This document shows, in pieces, positions 16,073 through 24,796 of a stretch of 64,000 nucleotides of DNA. The notes beneath the pieces are model-generated. The model ran no database searches. It was not told where the DNA came from and saw only the letters and a program-made list of their open reading frames with translations. Each line of letters opens with the position of its first letter. Within the stretch, counting starts at the first letter, position 1. The position numbers and the translations under genes are program-made. This stretch comes from Mesorhizobium loti (GTDB lineage: Bacteria; Pseudomonadota; Alphaproteobacteria; Rhizobiales; Rhizobiaceae): the NCBI GenBank assembly GCA_014189435.1, contig CP050293.1, positions 4,717,001 to 4,781,000 of the forward strand, in the 5' to 3' direction.

Positions 16073-17458
16073 CTAGATTGCGAGCAGCAGATGCTCCGGA
16101 TCGCCGAGCAAAAGCTTGGTGACAACGCCGAGGCCGGCGCGCAATTCCCCCTCGGTGGTCGAGCCCAGCGAGATGCGCACCGCCGGATGCCAGGGCGCAT
16201 CCGAGATGCGGAAGGATGTGCCGGGTGCAATCGCCACGCCCTGCAGCCGGGCCTGGGCGACAAAGCTCTCCTCGGAGCGGTCGGCCGGCAGTTGCAGCCA
16301 GACATGCAGCCCGTCGCGCCGGGCGCGATAGTCGACGCCGGCCAGCACCTGCGCCGCGATATCCTGCCGGCGCCGCAAAGCCGCGCGTTGCCAGTGGACA
16401 AGCTCCATCGCCGTGCCGTCGGTCACCCATTTGGTGGCGATCTCGGCCACCAGCGGTGTCGCCATCCAGTTCGAGACCAGATGCCGGTTGGCGACGGCGG
16501 CGACATAGCGGTCGGGCGCGGCGAGATAGCCGATGCGCAGGCCGGGCACGGTGATCTTGGTGAAGGAGGTGACGTAGAGCGTGCGCTCCGGCGCAAACGC
16601 GGCAACTGGTGGCGGCCGGTCTTCGACCAGGGGACCCAGCACATCGTTCTCGATGATGGCGATGTCGTGCTTGCGCGCCACAGCCGCGATCTCGGCGCGC
16701 CGCGCCGCATCCATCAGCGTCGCCGTCGGGTTGATCACCGACGGCTGCACGAACACAGCGCGGATGTCGGAATGCCGGCAGGCTTCGTCCAGCGCTTCCG
16801 GGATCAGGCCGTTGTCGTCGATCGGCAGGCCTTCGAGGTTGAAGCCGAGATAGCGGGCGAGCGGCACCAGCGTGTGATGGCCGATTGCCTCGGTGGCGAC
16901 GGTCGAGCCCGGCGGCGCCACGCTCATCAGCGCCACCGTCATGCCGGCGGTGGCACCGTTGGTCAGGCTGATGTTCTGCGCGGAGGTGTCGAGCCCGCAC
17001 AATCTCAGCCATTCGACCGCCACCGCGCGGTGGCGCGGAAAAACCATGTTGGGGCGGAACGACAGTGCTGAACTCGACGGCAGGTTCTCGGCCAGCCAGC
17101 CCAGCGCCTGCTTCAGCCGCTCCAGATGCATTGGCTCGCAGACCGGTTTCAGAATCGACAAATCGATGACCTCGCCGAGCCGCTCCGGCAGGTATGGCGG
17201 TTCCGGCTCTCGGCGCTGCGTCTGGACGAAGCTGCCGCGGCCGATCTCGCCCGAAATCAGGCCGCGCCGGATCAGTTCCTCATAGGCGCGGCTGACCGTC
17301 TGCACCGAAAGCTTGAGGTCGTCGGCCAGCCGACGGTGAGTCGGCAGCCGGGCGCCATTGGCAAGGCGTCCGTCATGGATGGCGCGCGCGAACTGGTCGG
17401 CCAGCGACTGATAGGCTGGCCGCCGGATGAGCGCGGGATCGGGTTGCCACAATGTCAT
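16073..17458 (-). CDS. enuR: MocR/GabR-type regulator of ectoine catabolism EnuR
   Basis: A 461-residue regulator with a GntR winged helix (about 10-80: LADQFARAIHDGRLANGARLPTHRRLADDLKLSVQTVSRAYEELIRRGLISGEIGRGSFV) and a fold-type I aminotransferase-like domain (about 110-450). K301 in SFTKITVPGLRIGY is the PLP-binding lysine, almost the same position as in characterised EnuR. In EnuR, PLP-bound diaminobutyrate derivatives made from ectoine relieve repression of the import and catabolic genes. The gene is upstream of ehuA on the same strand and divergent from the AsnC gene across 83 bp. Confidence 0.92.
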   Translation of the reverse strand: MTLWQPDPALIRRPAYQSLADQFARAIHDGRLANGARLPTHRRLADDLKLSVQTVSRAYEELIRRGLISGEIGRGSFVQTQRREPEPPYLPERLGEVIDLSILKPVCEPMHLERLKQALGWLAENLPSSSALSFRPNMVFPRHRAVAVEWLRLCGLDTSAQNISLTNGATAGMTVALMSVAPPGSTVATEAIGHHTLVPLARYLGFNLEGLPIDDNGLIPEALDEACRHSDIRAVFVQPSVINPTATLMDAARRAEIAAVARKHDIAIIENDVLGPLVEDRPPPVAAFAPERTLYVTSFTKITVPGLRIGYLAAPDRYVAAVANRHLVSNWMATPLVAEIATKWVTDGTAMELVHWQRAALRRRQDIAAQVLAGVDYRARRDGLHVWLQLPADRSEESFVAQARLQGVAIAPGTSFRISDAPWHPAVRISLGSTTEGELRAGLGVVTKLLLGDPEHLLLAI

Positions 17459-17483
17459 GACTTATTAGAGATCGAAATCAGTG

Positions 17484-17492
17484 CAATTGACA
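17484..17492. promoter_or_regulatory. Candidate EnuR motif in the enuR/asnC promoter region
   Basis: CAATTGACA here is the exact reverse complement of TGTCAATTG at 15860-15868 upstream of ehuA. It sits 26 bp before the enuR start codon and 50 bp before the AsnC start, so one bound protein could control both. Supported only by the shared 9-mer and its location. Confidence 0.35.
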
Positions 17493-17541
17493 ATCGAAAT
17501 AATGCGCCGTCATGGTGCGGTGGACGAAAAAGTGGACGCCG

Positions 17542-18033
17542 ATGAACGCTGCGAAACTCGACCCGATCGACCTGAAAATCCTCGACGCCATCCAGCGCGA
17601 CGGACGCATCACCAAGCTGGCGCTGGCCGAGCAGGTCGGGCTGTCGCCGACGCCGTGCTGGATGCGGCTGCGCAAGCTGGAAAAGGCCGGGATCGTGTCT
17701 GGCTACCACGCCAGGATCGCCATGCGCGTCGTCGCACCCGTCGCCACCGTGCTGATGGAGGTGACGCTGGCCAACCACCGTCAAGCCGATTTCGAGCGCT
17801 TCGAGCGCGTCATCCGCGACATTCCCGAGATCGTCGCCTGCTGGTCGGTCGGGGGCGGCGTCGACTATGTGCTGAAGGTGATGGCGCGCGACATCGACGC
17901 CTATCAGCGGTTGGTCGATGGCTTGCTGGACCGCGAAATCGGTATCGATCGCTACTTCACCTACATCGTCATCAAGACGGTGAAGGACGAGATCGCGCTG
18001 CCCATAGCCGACCTGCTGCCGGCGTCGCCGTAG
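17542..18033 (+). CDS. Lrp/AsnC-family regulator (DoeX-type)
   Basis: A 163-residue Lrp/AsnC protein: N-terminal helix-turn-helix (KLDPIDLKILDAIQRDGRITKLALAEQVGLSPTPCWMRLRKLEKAGIVSGYHA) and C-terminal RAM ligand-binding domain (about 75-150). AsnC-type regulators are a constant companion of ectoine catabolic genes (DoeX in Halomonas, AsnC in rhizobia and Roseobacters). ATG 17542 gives the usual M-x3-KLDxIDLKIL start; ATG 17512 is an alternative that adds 10 basic residues. It precedes doeC and doeD and faces enuR. Confidence 0.9.
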   Translation: MNAAKLDPIDLKILDAIQRDGRITKLALAEQVGLSPTPCWMRLRKLEKAGIVSGYHARIAMRVVAPVATVLMEVTLANHRQADFERFERVIRDIPEIVACWSVGGGVDYVLKVMARDIDAYQRLVDGLLDREIGIDRYFTYIVIKTVKDEIALPIADLLPASP

Positions 18034-18038
18034 GATTG

Positions 18039-18082
18039 GAGAGATCCTCTCGCCGGACGGCGCAATAGAGAGAGTCTCTCTA
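18039..18082 (+). promoter_or_regulatory. Dyad-rich leader ahead of doeC
   Basis: Two inverted repeats with GAGAG/CTCTC arms: GAGAG-ATC-CTCTC (18039-18051) and TAGAGAGA-G-TCTCTCTA (18066-18082), about 27 bp apart centre to centre. They lie between the AsnC gene and doeC, 80 bp or more before the doeC start. Repeated dyads at helical spacing suit Lrp/AsnC octamers, so this may be the AsnC-regulated doeCD control region. The first dyad could also act as a weak hairpin at the end of the AsnC gene. Confidence 0.4.
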
Positions 18083-18163
18083 CTTCAAGGCATCCAAACA
18101 GCCTCTCTGTCTGCATCGGACGGGTAGTCTTCCCGCATCAGTCCGAACCGGGAGGCCTCGACC

Positions 18164-19657
18164 ATGTCCGCGCATTTCGCCCGCTCGCATCGCCATGAAG
18201 CGCTCGACGGCCTCGCCGACCGTCGGCTGCTGCGCGAACTCGCCTATGTCGACGGCCATTGGACGGCGAGCGAGGCTGCCGAAAGTTTCGAGGTCACCGA
18301 TCCGGCCACCGGCACCACCGTCGCTTTCGTCGCCGCGCTCGATGCACAGCAGACGACGAAGGCGATCGATGCCGCCGCGCGCGCCTTTCCGGCCTGGCGG
18401 GCGCTGTTGCCGCAGGAGCGCTCGAAAATTTTACGAAAATGGTTCGAGCTGATCGTCGGCGCCAAGGATGATCTGGCTCTGCTGATGACGCTGGAACAGG
18501 GCAAGCCGCTGCAGGAATCACTCGGCGAAATCGACTATGCCGCCTCCTTCGTCGAATGGTATGCGGAGGAAGCAAAACGCCTGAATGCCGAGAGCGTCAC
18601 CAGCCATCTGCCGAACGCCGAAATGATGGTGCGGCGTGAGCCGCTCGGGGTCGTCGGTGTCGTCACGCCGTGGAATTTTCCGTCGGCCATGCTGACCCGC
18701 AAGGCGGCCGCCGCCCTTGCCGCCGGCTGCACCATCGTCGCGCATCCGTCCTCGGAAACGCCGCTGTCGGCGCTGGCGCTGGCCGAACTCGGCGAGCGCG
18801 CCGGCCTGCCCGCCGGCGTCTTCAACATCGTCACCGGCAAGGCTTCGACGATCGTCGGCCGGATGTGCGAGGATCCGCGCGTCCGCGCCATGAGCTTCAC
18901 CGGCTCGACCGAGATCGGCAGGCTGATCGCCGCGCAAAGTGCGCCGACCATGAAGCGGCTGGTGATGGAGCTTGGCGGCCACGCGCCGCTGATCGTCTTT
19001 GCCGATGCCGATCTGGACAAAGCCGTGAGCATCGCCATCGACGCCAAATTCGCCACGTCGGGCCAGGACTGCCTGGCTGCCAACCGCATCTATGTCCAGC
19101 GTCCGATCTATGATCGCTTCTGTGCTGCTTTCGCCGCGCGCATCGAGATGCTGCGGACCGGCAATGGCCTTGCTCAGGAAATCGACATTGGGCCGCTGAT
19201 GCATGAGCGCGCCATCAAGAAGGTCGAGGAACAGGTCGCAAACGCGCTGACCCACGGTGCGCGCTGCCTCACCGGCGGCGGGCGGCACCAGGCTGGGCCG
19301 CTGTTCTACCGGCCGACGCTGCTGGCCGACGTCACCGACGAAGCGCTAATCATGCGCGAGGAGACCTTCGGCCCGGTCGCCGCCGTAACGCCGTTCGACA
19401 GCGAGGCCGAAGTGATCGGCCGCGCCAACGCCACCGAATATGGACTCGTCGCCTATGTCGTGACCGAGAACGGCGCCCGCCAGCAACGCATGGGCCGTGC
19501 GCTCGACTACGGCATGGTCGCTATCAACCGCGTAAAGATCACCGGCGCGCCGATCCCGTTCGGCGGCGTCAAGCAATCCGGCATCGGCCGCGAAGGCTCG
19601 CGCCAGGGGCTCGAAGCCTTCACCGATCTCAAATATCTTTGTCTCGACTTGGCCTAA
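18164..19657 (+). CDS. doeC: Aspartate-semialdehyde dehydrogenase of ectoine catabolism (DoeC)
   Basis: A 497-residue NAD(P)-dependent aldehyde dehydrogenase close to succinate-semialdehyde dehydrogenases. Catalytic residues are E269 in MELGG and C303 in GQDCLAANR; VVTPWNFP (about 166-173) and FTGSTEIG (245-252) are the cofactor-site motifs. The cofactor segment reads VAHPSS instead of the usual VKPAE. By context it is DoeC, oxidising aspartate semialdehyde, the product of DoeD and downstream steps, to aspartate; succinate-semialdehyde activity is also plausible. GGGAGG lies 8 nt before ATG. Followed 37 bp later by doeD. Confidence 0.88.
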   Translation: MSAHFARSHRHEALDGLADRRLLRELAYVDGHWTASEAAESFEVTDPATGTTVAFVAALDAQQTTKAIDAAARAFPAWRALLPQERSKILRKWFELIVGAKDDLALLMTLEQGKPLQESLGEIDYAASFVEWYAEEAKRLNAESVTSHLPNAEMMVRREPLGVVGVVTPWNFPSAMLTRKAAAALAAGCTIVAHPSSETPLSALALAELGERAGLPAGVFNIVTGKASTIVGRMCEDPRVRAMSFTGSTEIGRLIAAQSAPTMKRLVMELGGHAPLIVFADADLDKAVSIAIDAKFATSGQDCLAANRIYVQRPIYDRFCAAFAARIEMLRTGNGLAQEIDIGPLMHERAIKKVEEQVANALTHGARCLTGGGRHQAGPLFYRPTLLADVTDEALIMREETFGPVAAVTPFDSEAEVIGRANATEYGLVAYVVTENGARQQRMGRALDYGMVAINRVKITGAPIPFGGVKQSGIGREGSRQGLEAFTDLKYLCLDLA

Positions 19658-19693
19658 GCTGCATCAAGCCCCCATTCTCCAGGAGTAGAAAAA

Positions 19694-21073
19694 ATGCTCG
19701 ACCAGTCCAACGAACTCGCCGCCTGGGATCGCGACCACTTCTTCCATCCCTCGACCCATATGGGCACACATGCACGCGGCGAGAGCCCGACGCGCATCAT
19801 GGCCGGCGGTGAAGGCGTCACCGTCTGGGACAACAACGGTAGGAAGAGCCTTGACGCGTTTGCCGGCCTCTATTGCGTCAATGTCGGCTACGGCCGCCAG
19901 AAGATCGCTGATGCCATCGCCGCCCAGGCGAAGAACCTCGCTTACTACCACGCCTATGTCGGCCACGGCACCGAGGCCTCGATCACGCTGGCCAAGATGA
20001 TCATCGACCGCGCGCCCGCGGGGATGTCGAGGGTCTATTTCGGCCTCTCCGGCTCGGATGCCAACGAAACCAACATCAAGCTGATCTGGTACTACAACAA
20101 TGTGCTGGGGCGGCCGGAGAAGAAGAAGATCATCTCGCGCTGGCGTGGCTATCACGGCTCGGGCGTGATGACCGGTTCGCTGACCGGACTCGACCTGTTC
20201 CACAACGCCTTCGACCTGCCGCGCGCGCCGATCCTGCACACCGAGGCGCCCTACTACTTTCGCCGCGCCGATCGCTCGATGAGCGAGGAGCAGTTTTCGC
20301 AGCATTGCGCCGATAAGCTCGAGGAGATGATCCTGGCCGAGGGCCCGGAAACGGTCGCTGCCTTCATCGGCGAGCCGATCCTCGGCACCGGCGGCATCGT
20401 GCCGCCGCCGGCCTTCTACTGGGAAAAGATCCAGGCGGTGCTGAAGAAGTACGACGTGCTGTTGGTTGCCGACGAAGTGGTGACGGGCTTCGGCCGGCTG
20501 GGCACCATGTTCGGCTCCGAACATTACGGCATCAAGCCGGACCTGATCACCATCGCCAAGGGCCTCACCTCGGCCTATGCGCCGCTGTCGGGCGTCATCG
20601 TCGCCGACAAGATGTGGCAGGTGCTGGTTGAGGGTTCCGACAAGCTCGGCTCGCTCGGCCATGGCTGGACCTATTCGGCGCATCCGATCTGCGTTGCCGC
20701 CGGTGTCGCCAATCTCGAACTGATCGACGAGATGGACCTGGTGACAAATGCCCGCGAGACCGGCGCCTATTTCCGCGCAGAGCTGGCCAAGGCGGTCGGC
20801 GGTCACAAACACGTCGGCGACGTGCGCGGCGACGGCATGCTGGCGGCAGTCGAGTTCGTCGCCGACAAGGACGACCGGGTGTTCTTCGACGCTTCGCTCA
20901 AGATCGGGCCGCAGGTGGCGACGGCGCTTGCCGCAAGCGGCGTCATCGGCCGCGCCATGCCGCAGGGCGACATTCTGGGCTTTGCGCCGCCGCTCTGCCT
21001 GACGCGCGAGGAAGCCGACATCGTCGTTTCGAAGACCGCCGATGCCGTGAAGAGCGTGTTTGCCAATCTCTGA
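19694..21073 (+). CDS. doeD: Diaminobutyrate aminotransferase of ectoine catabolism (DoeD)
   Basis: A 459-residue class III aminotransferase. D260 in VADEVVTGFGR and K289 in IAKGLTSAYAPLSG are the PLP contacts; FGLSGSDANETNIKL is the phosphate-binding region. DoeD is thought to transaminate 2,4-diaminobutyrate to aspartate semialdehyde, which DoeC oxidises. The start MLDQSNELAAWDRDHFFHPSTHM is typical of omega-aminotransferases of this branch. An AGGAG site lies 8 nt upstream. It is followed 8 bp later by an alcohol-dehydrogenase-like gene. Confidence 0.9.
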   Translation: MLDQSNELAAWDRDHFFHPSTHMGTHARGESPTRIMAGGEGVTVWDNNGRKSLDAFAGLYCVNVGYGRQKIADAIAAQAKNLAYYHAYVGHGTEASITLAKMIIDRAPAGMSRVYFGLSGSDANETNIKLIWYYNNVLGRPEKKKIISRWRGYHGSGVMTGSLTGLDLFHNAFDLPRAPILHTEAPYYFRRADRSMSEEQFSQHCADKLEEMILAEGPETVAAFIGEPILGTGGIVPPPAFYWEKIQAVLKKYDVLLVADEVVTGFGRLGTMFGSEHYGIKPDLITIAKGLTSAYAPLSGVIVADKMWQVLVEGSDKLGSLGHGWTYSAHPICVAAGVANLELIDEMDLVTNARETGAYFRAELAKAVGGHKHVGDVRGDGMLAAVEFVADKDDRVFFDASLKIGPQVATALAASGVIGRAMPQGDILGFAPPLCLTREEADIVVSKTADAVKSVFANL

Positions 21074-21081
21074 GATCGACT

Positions 21082-22185
21082 ATGAATGCCTTGACCAGAA
21101 CCCTCCCCGCCACAATGGCCGCCGTGCTGCTCACCGGGCACGGCGGACCGGAAAAGCTCGTCTACCGCAGCGATGTCAAAGTGCCCGTGCCTGCTCCTGG
21201 TGAGGTAGTGGTGAAAGTTAGCGCCTGCGGGATGAACAACACCGATGTCTGGGTGCGCCAGGGCGCCTATGGCACGGAAGAGGACGCTTCCGCCGTGTCG
21301 ACGTGGCGGCGCCAGGGCAACACGCTTGTTTTCCCGCGCATCCAGGGCACCGACACTGTCGGTATCATCGCCGCTGTCGGCGAAGGTGTGTCGCCGGACC
21401 GTATCGGCGAACGAGTGATGGTCGATTTCTCGATCTACAATCGCGACGACGATTCCCTCGCCGACATCGACTATATGGGCCACGGCCGCGACGGCGGCTA
21501 CGCCGAATACCAGGCCGTCCCGGCCGAGAATGCTCATGTCGTCGATACCGACCTGACCGACGTCGAACTCGCCACCTTCTGCTGCGCCTACCTCACCGGC
21601 GAACAGATGCTGGAGCGCGCCGGGCTCAAGGCTGGCGAGCGCGTGCTGGTCACCGGCGCCTCGGGCGGTGTCGGTTCCGGCATCGTGCAGTTGGCGCGGG
21701 CGCGCGGCGCCATTCCCTATGCCGTCGTCGGCAAAGGCAAGGAACAGGCGGTGCGCGACATCGGCGCCGAGGCTGTCATAACCCGTGGCGTTGCCGACCT
21801 GCCACATGCCGTGAACGAGGCGACCGGCGGCCAGCCGATCGACGTGGTGGCCGACCTCGTCGGCGGCTCTATCTTCAATGATCTGTTGCGTATTCTCAGG
21901 CCCGAAGGCCGCTACACCACCGCCGGGGCAATTGCCGGCCCGGTCGTGCAGCTCGATCTCAGGACCATGTATCTGAAACAGTTGCAGCTGCATGGTTCGA
22001 GCCAGGGCACACGCGCCGATTTCCGCCGCATCGTTGGATACATCGAAGCGAAGAAAATCCGGCCGCTGGTCGGCGGGGTCTACAAGCTCTCCGATTTCCA
22101 CAAGGCGCAAGCCGACTTCATCGCCAAGGATTTCGTCGGCAAGCTGGTGGTGGTGCCGGATGCCATGTGGGGTTCGGCTATCTGA
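21082..22185 (+). CDS. Zinc-type alcohol dehydrogenase / quinone oxidoreductase-like protein
   Basis: A 367-residue medium-chain dehydrogenase/reductase. The N-terminal GroES-like domain has GEVVVKVSACGMNNTDVWVR and the Rossmann domain has VLVTGASGGVGSGIVQLARARGA (about 189-211). The classical zinc ligands are incomplete: NNTD replaces the usual HxTD, closer to quinone-oxidoreductase-type members. It starts 8 bp after doeD and probably shares its transcript; a role on a hydroxyectoine-derived alcohol is possible but unproven. It converges on the ornithine cyclodeaminase gene. Confidence 0.85.
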   Translation: MNALTRTLPATMAAVLLTGHGGPEKLVYRSDVKVPVPAPGEVVVKVSACGMNNTDVWVRQGAYGTEEDASAVSTWRRQGNTLVFPRIQGTDTVGIIAAVGEGVSPDRIGERVMVDFSIYNRDDDSLADIDYMGHGRDGGYAEYQAVPAENAHVVDTDLTDVELATFCCAYLTGEQMLERAGLKAGERVLVTGASGGVGSGIVQLARARGAIPYAVVGKGKEQAVRDIGAEAVITRGVADLPHAVNEATGGQPIDVVADLVGGSIFNDLLRILRPEGRYTTAGAIAGPVVQLDLRTMYLKQLQLHGSSQGTRADFRRIVGYIEAKKIRPLVGGVYKLSDFHKAQADFIAKDFVGKLVVVPDAMWGSAI

Positions 22186-22197
22186 ACACCCTATGCC

Positions 22198-23245
22198 TCA
22201 ACCCTGCTGAGCCGCTCTCAGCAACATGCCGAACAGGTCGCGCGGTTCGTCGGGGTCGGCCAGCATGTCGAGTTCCTGGTAGAGGCCAGTCGACTTGAGC
22301 TGATCCCTGACATAGCGCAGCGCCGAAAAATCCTCGATGGCGAAGCCGACCAGAATCGAACAGCGTGATCTGGCTGGGATCGCGCCGGCCTTGCACGGCG
22401 CCTGACATCACCTGCCACAGCTCGGTCACCTCATGATCCGGCCCAAGCTGCTGGATCTCGCCTTCTATGCGGGTCTGTGGCGGATATTCGACGAAGATGT
22501 CGGAGCGCAGCAGGATATCGCGATGCAGTTCGGTCTTGCCCGGGCAGTCGCCGCCGACGGCGTTGATGTGTACGCCGGAGCCGACCATGTTGTCGGTAAG
22601 GATGGTGGCATACTGCTTGTCGGCGGTGACGGTGGTGATGATCTCAGCCCCCTCGACCGCCTCTTGCGCGGTGCCGCAGGCGACCATGTCGAAGCCGAGC
22701 CCGGCGAGATTGCGGATGCATTTTTCGGTGGCCGTGCGGTCAATGTCACAAAGCCTCAGCCTGTCGACGCCGAGCAGCGCCTTGAAGGCCACCGCCTGGA
22801 ATTCGGCCTGGGCGCCGTTGCCGATCAGCGCCATACAGTTCGAGCCGGCCGGCGCCAGGTATTTGGCGGCAAGAGCCGACATCGCCGCCGTGCGCAGCGC
22901 GGTCAGGATCGTCATTTCCGACAACAGCACGGGATAGCCATTGTGGACATCGGCGAGCATGCCGAAAGCGGTCACCGTTTGGCGCCCTTCGCGCATGTTC
23001 TTGGGATGGCCGTTGACATATTTGAAGCCGTAGACCTCGCCGTCGCTGGTCGGCATCAATTCGATGACGCCTTCGGCGCTGTGCGAGGCGACGCGCGGCG
23101 TCTTGTCGAACAGCTCCCAACGGCGGAAATCGTCCTCAATGTAGCCTGAGAGTTCGACGAGAAAACGTTCGACGCCGATCTTCAGCACCAGCTTCATCAT
23201 GTGGTCGACGCTGACGAAGGGCACGATGTTGAGATTGGGAATCAT
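22198..23245 (-). pseudogene. Ornithine cyclodeaminase with a C-terminal frameshift
   Basis: The first 300 or so residues are a clean ornithine cyclodeaminase (NAD-dependent ornithine to proline): GFKYVNGHPKNMREGRQTVTAFG, TEMTILTALRTAAMSALAAKYLAP-type segment, IGNGAQAEFQAVAFKALLGV. After SQITLFDS the frame changes at about 22350-22356: the original frame becomes arginine-rich nonsense, while the next frame continues the family sequence VGFAIEDFSALRYVRDQL to a stop at 22198. One extra base explains this. Uncorrected, the frame runs to 22178 and overlaps the convergent gene. The damage may be a real mutation or a sequencing error. Last gene of the leftward FAD-Liv-PaiB unit. Confidence 0.8.
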
Positions 23246-23275
23246 TTTTTTCTTATCCTTGCCGCTTGCCGGCGG

Positions 23276-23905
23276 TCAGTCCCGGCGATGCCCGTTGTGC
23301 GCCTTCATCATCGTTGCCAGCGCCGGATCGTCTTGCTCCAGCGCCCTGATGGCTTCGCTCGTGTCGTAGAGGCGCTCATCCTGCCCCATCTTGAACTTGG
23401 CCTCGAGCTGCCCGACCGGCAGGTCAAACCCTATGATACCAGGTATGCGCCGCTCCATGCCGCCTGGCCCCAACTCGCGCATGCGCCAGCGATCGTCGCG
23501 ATCTTTTTCCAGCACGTCGACAAGCTGCAAGAGATGCCGGGCCGTGCCGTGATCGTCGAGCGGAACCGGATGCCCATGGCAATGCGCGACGGCGAAATTC
23601 CAGGTCGGCGCGCTGTCGCGCACCGGGTTTCGCGGATACCAGGACGGCGAGATGTAGCCATGCGGGCCGTGGAAGATGGCGACCGTCTCCCTGCCCTCGG
23701 CGATCAGCGCGCTGTGCGGATTGGCCCTGGCGAGATGCGAGACCAACGTTCCGTTCGGGCCACGGTCGCGATCGAGCACGAAGGGCAGATGCGATACGGC
23801 GAGGCCCTGCGGTCCTGACGTCACCACCGTCGCGAAGGCCGCGGCTTCGATCAAGCCGAACACCTCGTCGCGCGACAGCGGCGCGAATTCAGGCTTGGTG
23901 TACAT
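23276..23905 (-). CDS. PaiB-type FMN-binding protein
   Basis: A 209-residue protein of the PaiB family (FMN-binding split-barrel). Family segments are MYTKPEFAPLSRDEVFGLI, ATVVTSGPQGLAVSHLPFVLD, GTLVSHLARANPH, FHGPHGYISPSWYP, APTWNFAVAHCHG and IPGIIGFDLPVGQLEAKFKMGQ. The Bacillus prototype is called a transcriptional negative regulator, but the fold suggests binding of a flavin or a similar cofactor. It lies 4 bp after the permease gene and 30 bp before the cyclodeaminase, inside the importer operon. Confidence 0.9.
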   Translation of the reverse strand: MYTKPEFAPLSRDEVFGLIEAAAFATVVTSGPQGLAVSHLPFVLDRDRGPNGTLVSHLARANPHSALIAEGRETVAIFHGPHGYISPSWYPRNPVRDSAPTWNFAVAHCHGHPVPLDDHGTARHLLQLVDVLEKDRDDRWRMRELGPGGMERRIPGIIGFDLPVGQLEAKFKMGQDERLYDTSEAIRALEQDDPALATMMKAHNGHRRD

Positions 23906-23909
23906 CAGG

Positions 23910-24791
23910 TCAGCTTCGCTGGGCGCGAACCGCCGGGATCAGGCCCTGCGGGCGAACCAGCAGTACCGCGATGACCCCCGACAGCACGATGGCGTCGCGG
24001 TAGGGCGCGATCGCTCCCGGCAATGTCGCTTGCAACAGCACCTCGATGATGCCGAGCAGGAAGCCACCGGCGACCGCACCGGGCAGGCTGCCCAGCCCAC
24101 CGACGACGGCGGCGATGAACGCCTTCAGCACCGGCGTGAAGCCCATCAGCGGATCGACCGAGGCGCGCTGCGCCACCCACAGCATGGCCGCCAGCCCGGC
24201 CAGCAGGCCGGAGAGCAGGAAGGCGGTGGCGATGATACGGCTGGCCGGAATGCCCATCAGGCGTACGACGTCGAAATCTTCCGCCGCGGCGCGCATGGCC
24301 GTGCCGGTCACCGACCGGCGCAGGAAGATTTCGAGCGCAATCAGCGCCAGCGCCGAGACGACGATGGAGATGCTGGGACCGACGCCGATGGTGAAATCGC
24401 CAAAGGAGAAGGCGCCGGTCATCCAGCCAGGCATGGCGACGGCCTGCGGCCGCGCCGAGATGCCGTTCTGGAAGACGACTTTCAACAGGCTGGAGACGGC
24501 GAAGCTGGTCAGCAACAGACTGGTGACGCTGGCGCCGCGCATCGGCCTGAACGCGATGCGCTCCATGGCGACAGCGGCGAGCGCGCCGCAGGACACGGCG
24601 ACAAGCACCGCCACCGGGAAGGGAAAGCCGAGCACCAGCGAGGCCAGAAGCGCATAGCCCGACAGCGTCATCAGCTCGCCATGGGCGAAGTTGATGAGGC
24701 CGACGATGGAAAAGACGATCGCCAGCCCGAGCGCCAGCAGCGCATAGACGCCGCCGAGGCTCACCGCATTGATGATCTGCTGCGCGACCAT
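23910..24791 (-). CDS. Branched-chain-type ABC permease (LivH family)
   Basis: A 293-residue inner-membrane permease of the LivH family with about eight hydrophobic segments. Family landmarks are INAVSLGGVYALLALGLAIVFSIVGLINFAHGELM at the start, MRAAAEDFDVVRLMGIP, and a late loop PLMGFTPVLKAFIAAVVGGLGSLPGAVAGG. It forms the transmembrane part together with the LivM half of the fused protein at 26718-28574. The Liv family also carries amides, urea, aromatic acids and polyamines, so the ligand is open. ATG 24791, 5 bp after the ATPase gene. Confidence 0.92.
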   Translation of the reverse strand: MVAQQIINAVSLGGVYALLALGLAIVFSIVGLINFAHGELMTLSGYALLASLVLGFPFPVAVLVAVSCGALAAVAMERIAFRPMRGASVTSLLLTSFAVSSLLKVVFQNGISARPQAVAMPGWMTGAFSFGDFTIGVGPSISIVVSALALIALEIFLRRSVTGTAMRAAAEDFDVVRLMGIPASRIIATAFLLSGLLAGLAAMLWVAQRASVDPLMGFTPVLKAFIAAVVGGLGSLPGAVAGGFLLGIIEVLLQATLPGAIAPYRDAIVLSGVIAVLLVRPQGLIPAVRAQRS

Positions 24792-24796
24792 GCTTC

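Noticed and set aside
15922-16122. Small plus-strand frame across the branched palindrome
   Set aside because: Its arginine-rich sequence comes from the palindromic arms and it runs into the antisense of enuR; no ribosome binding site.
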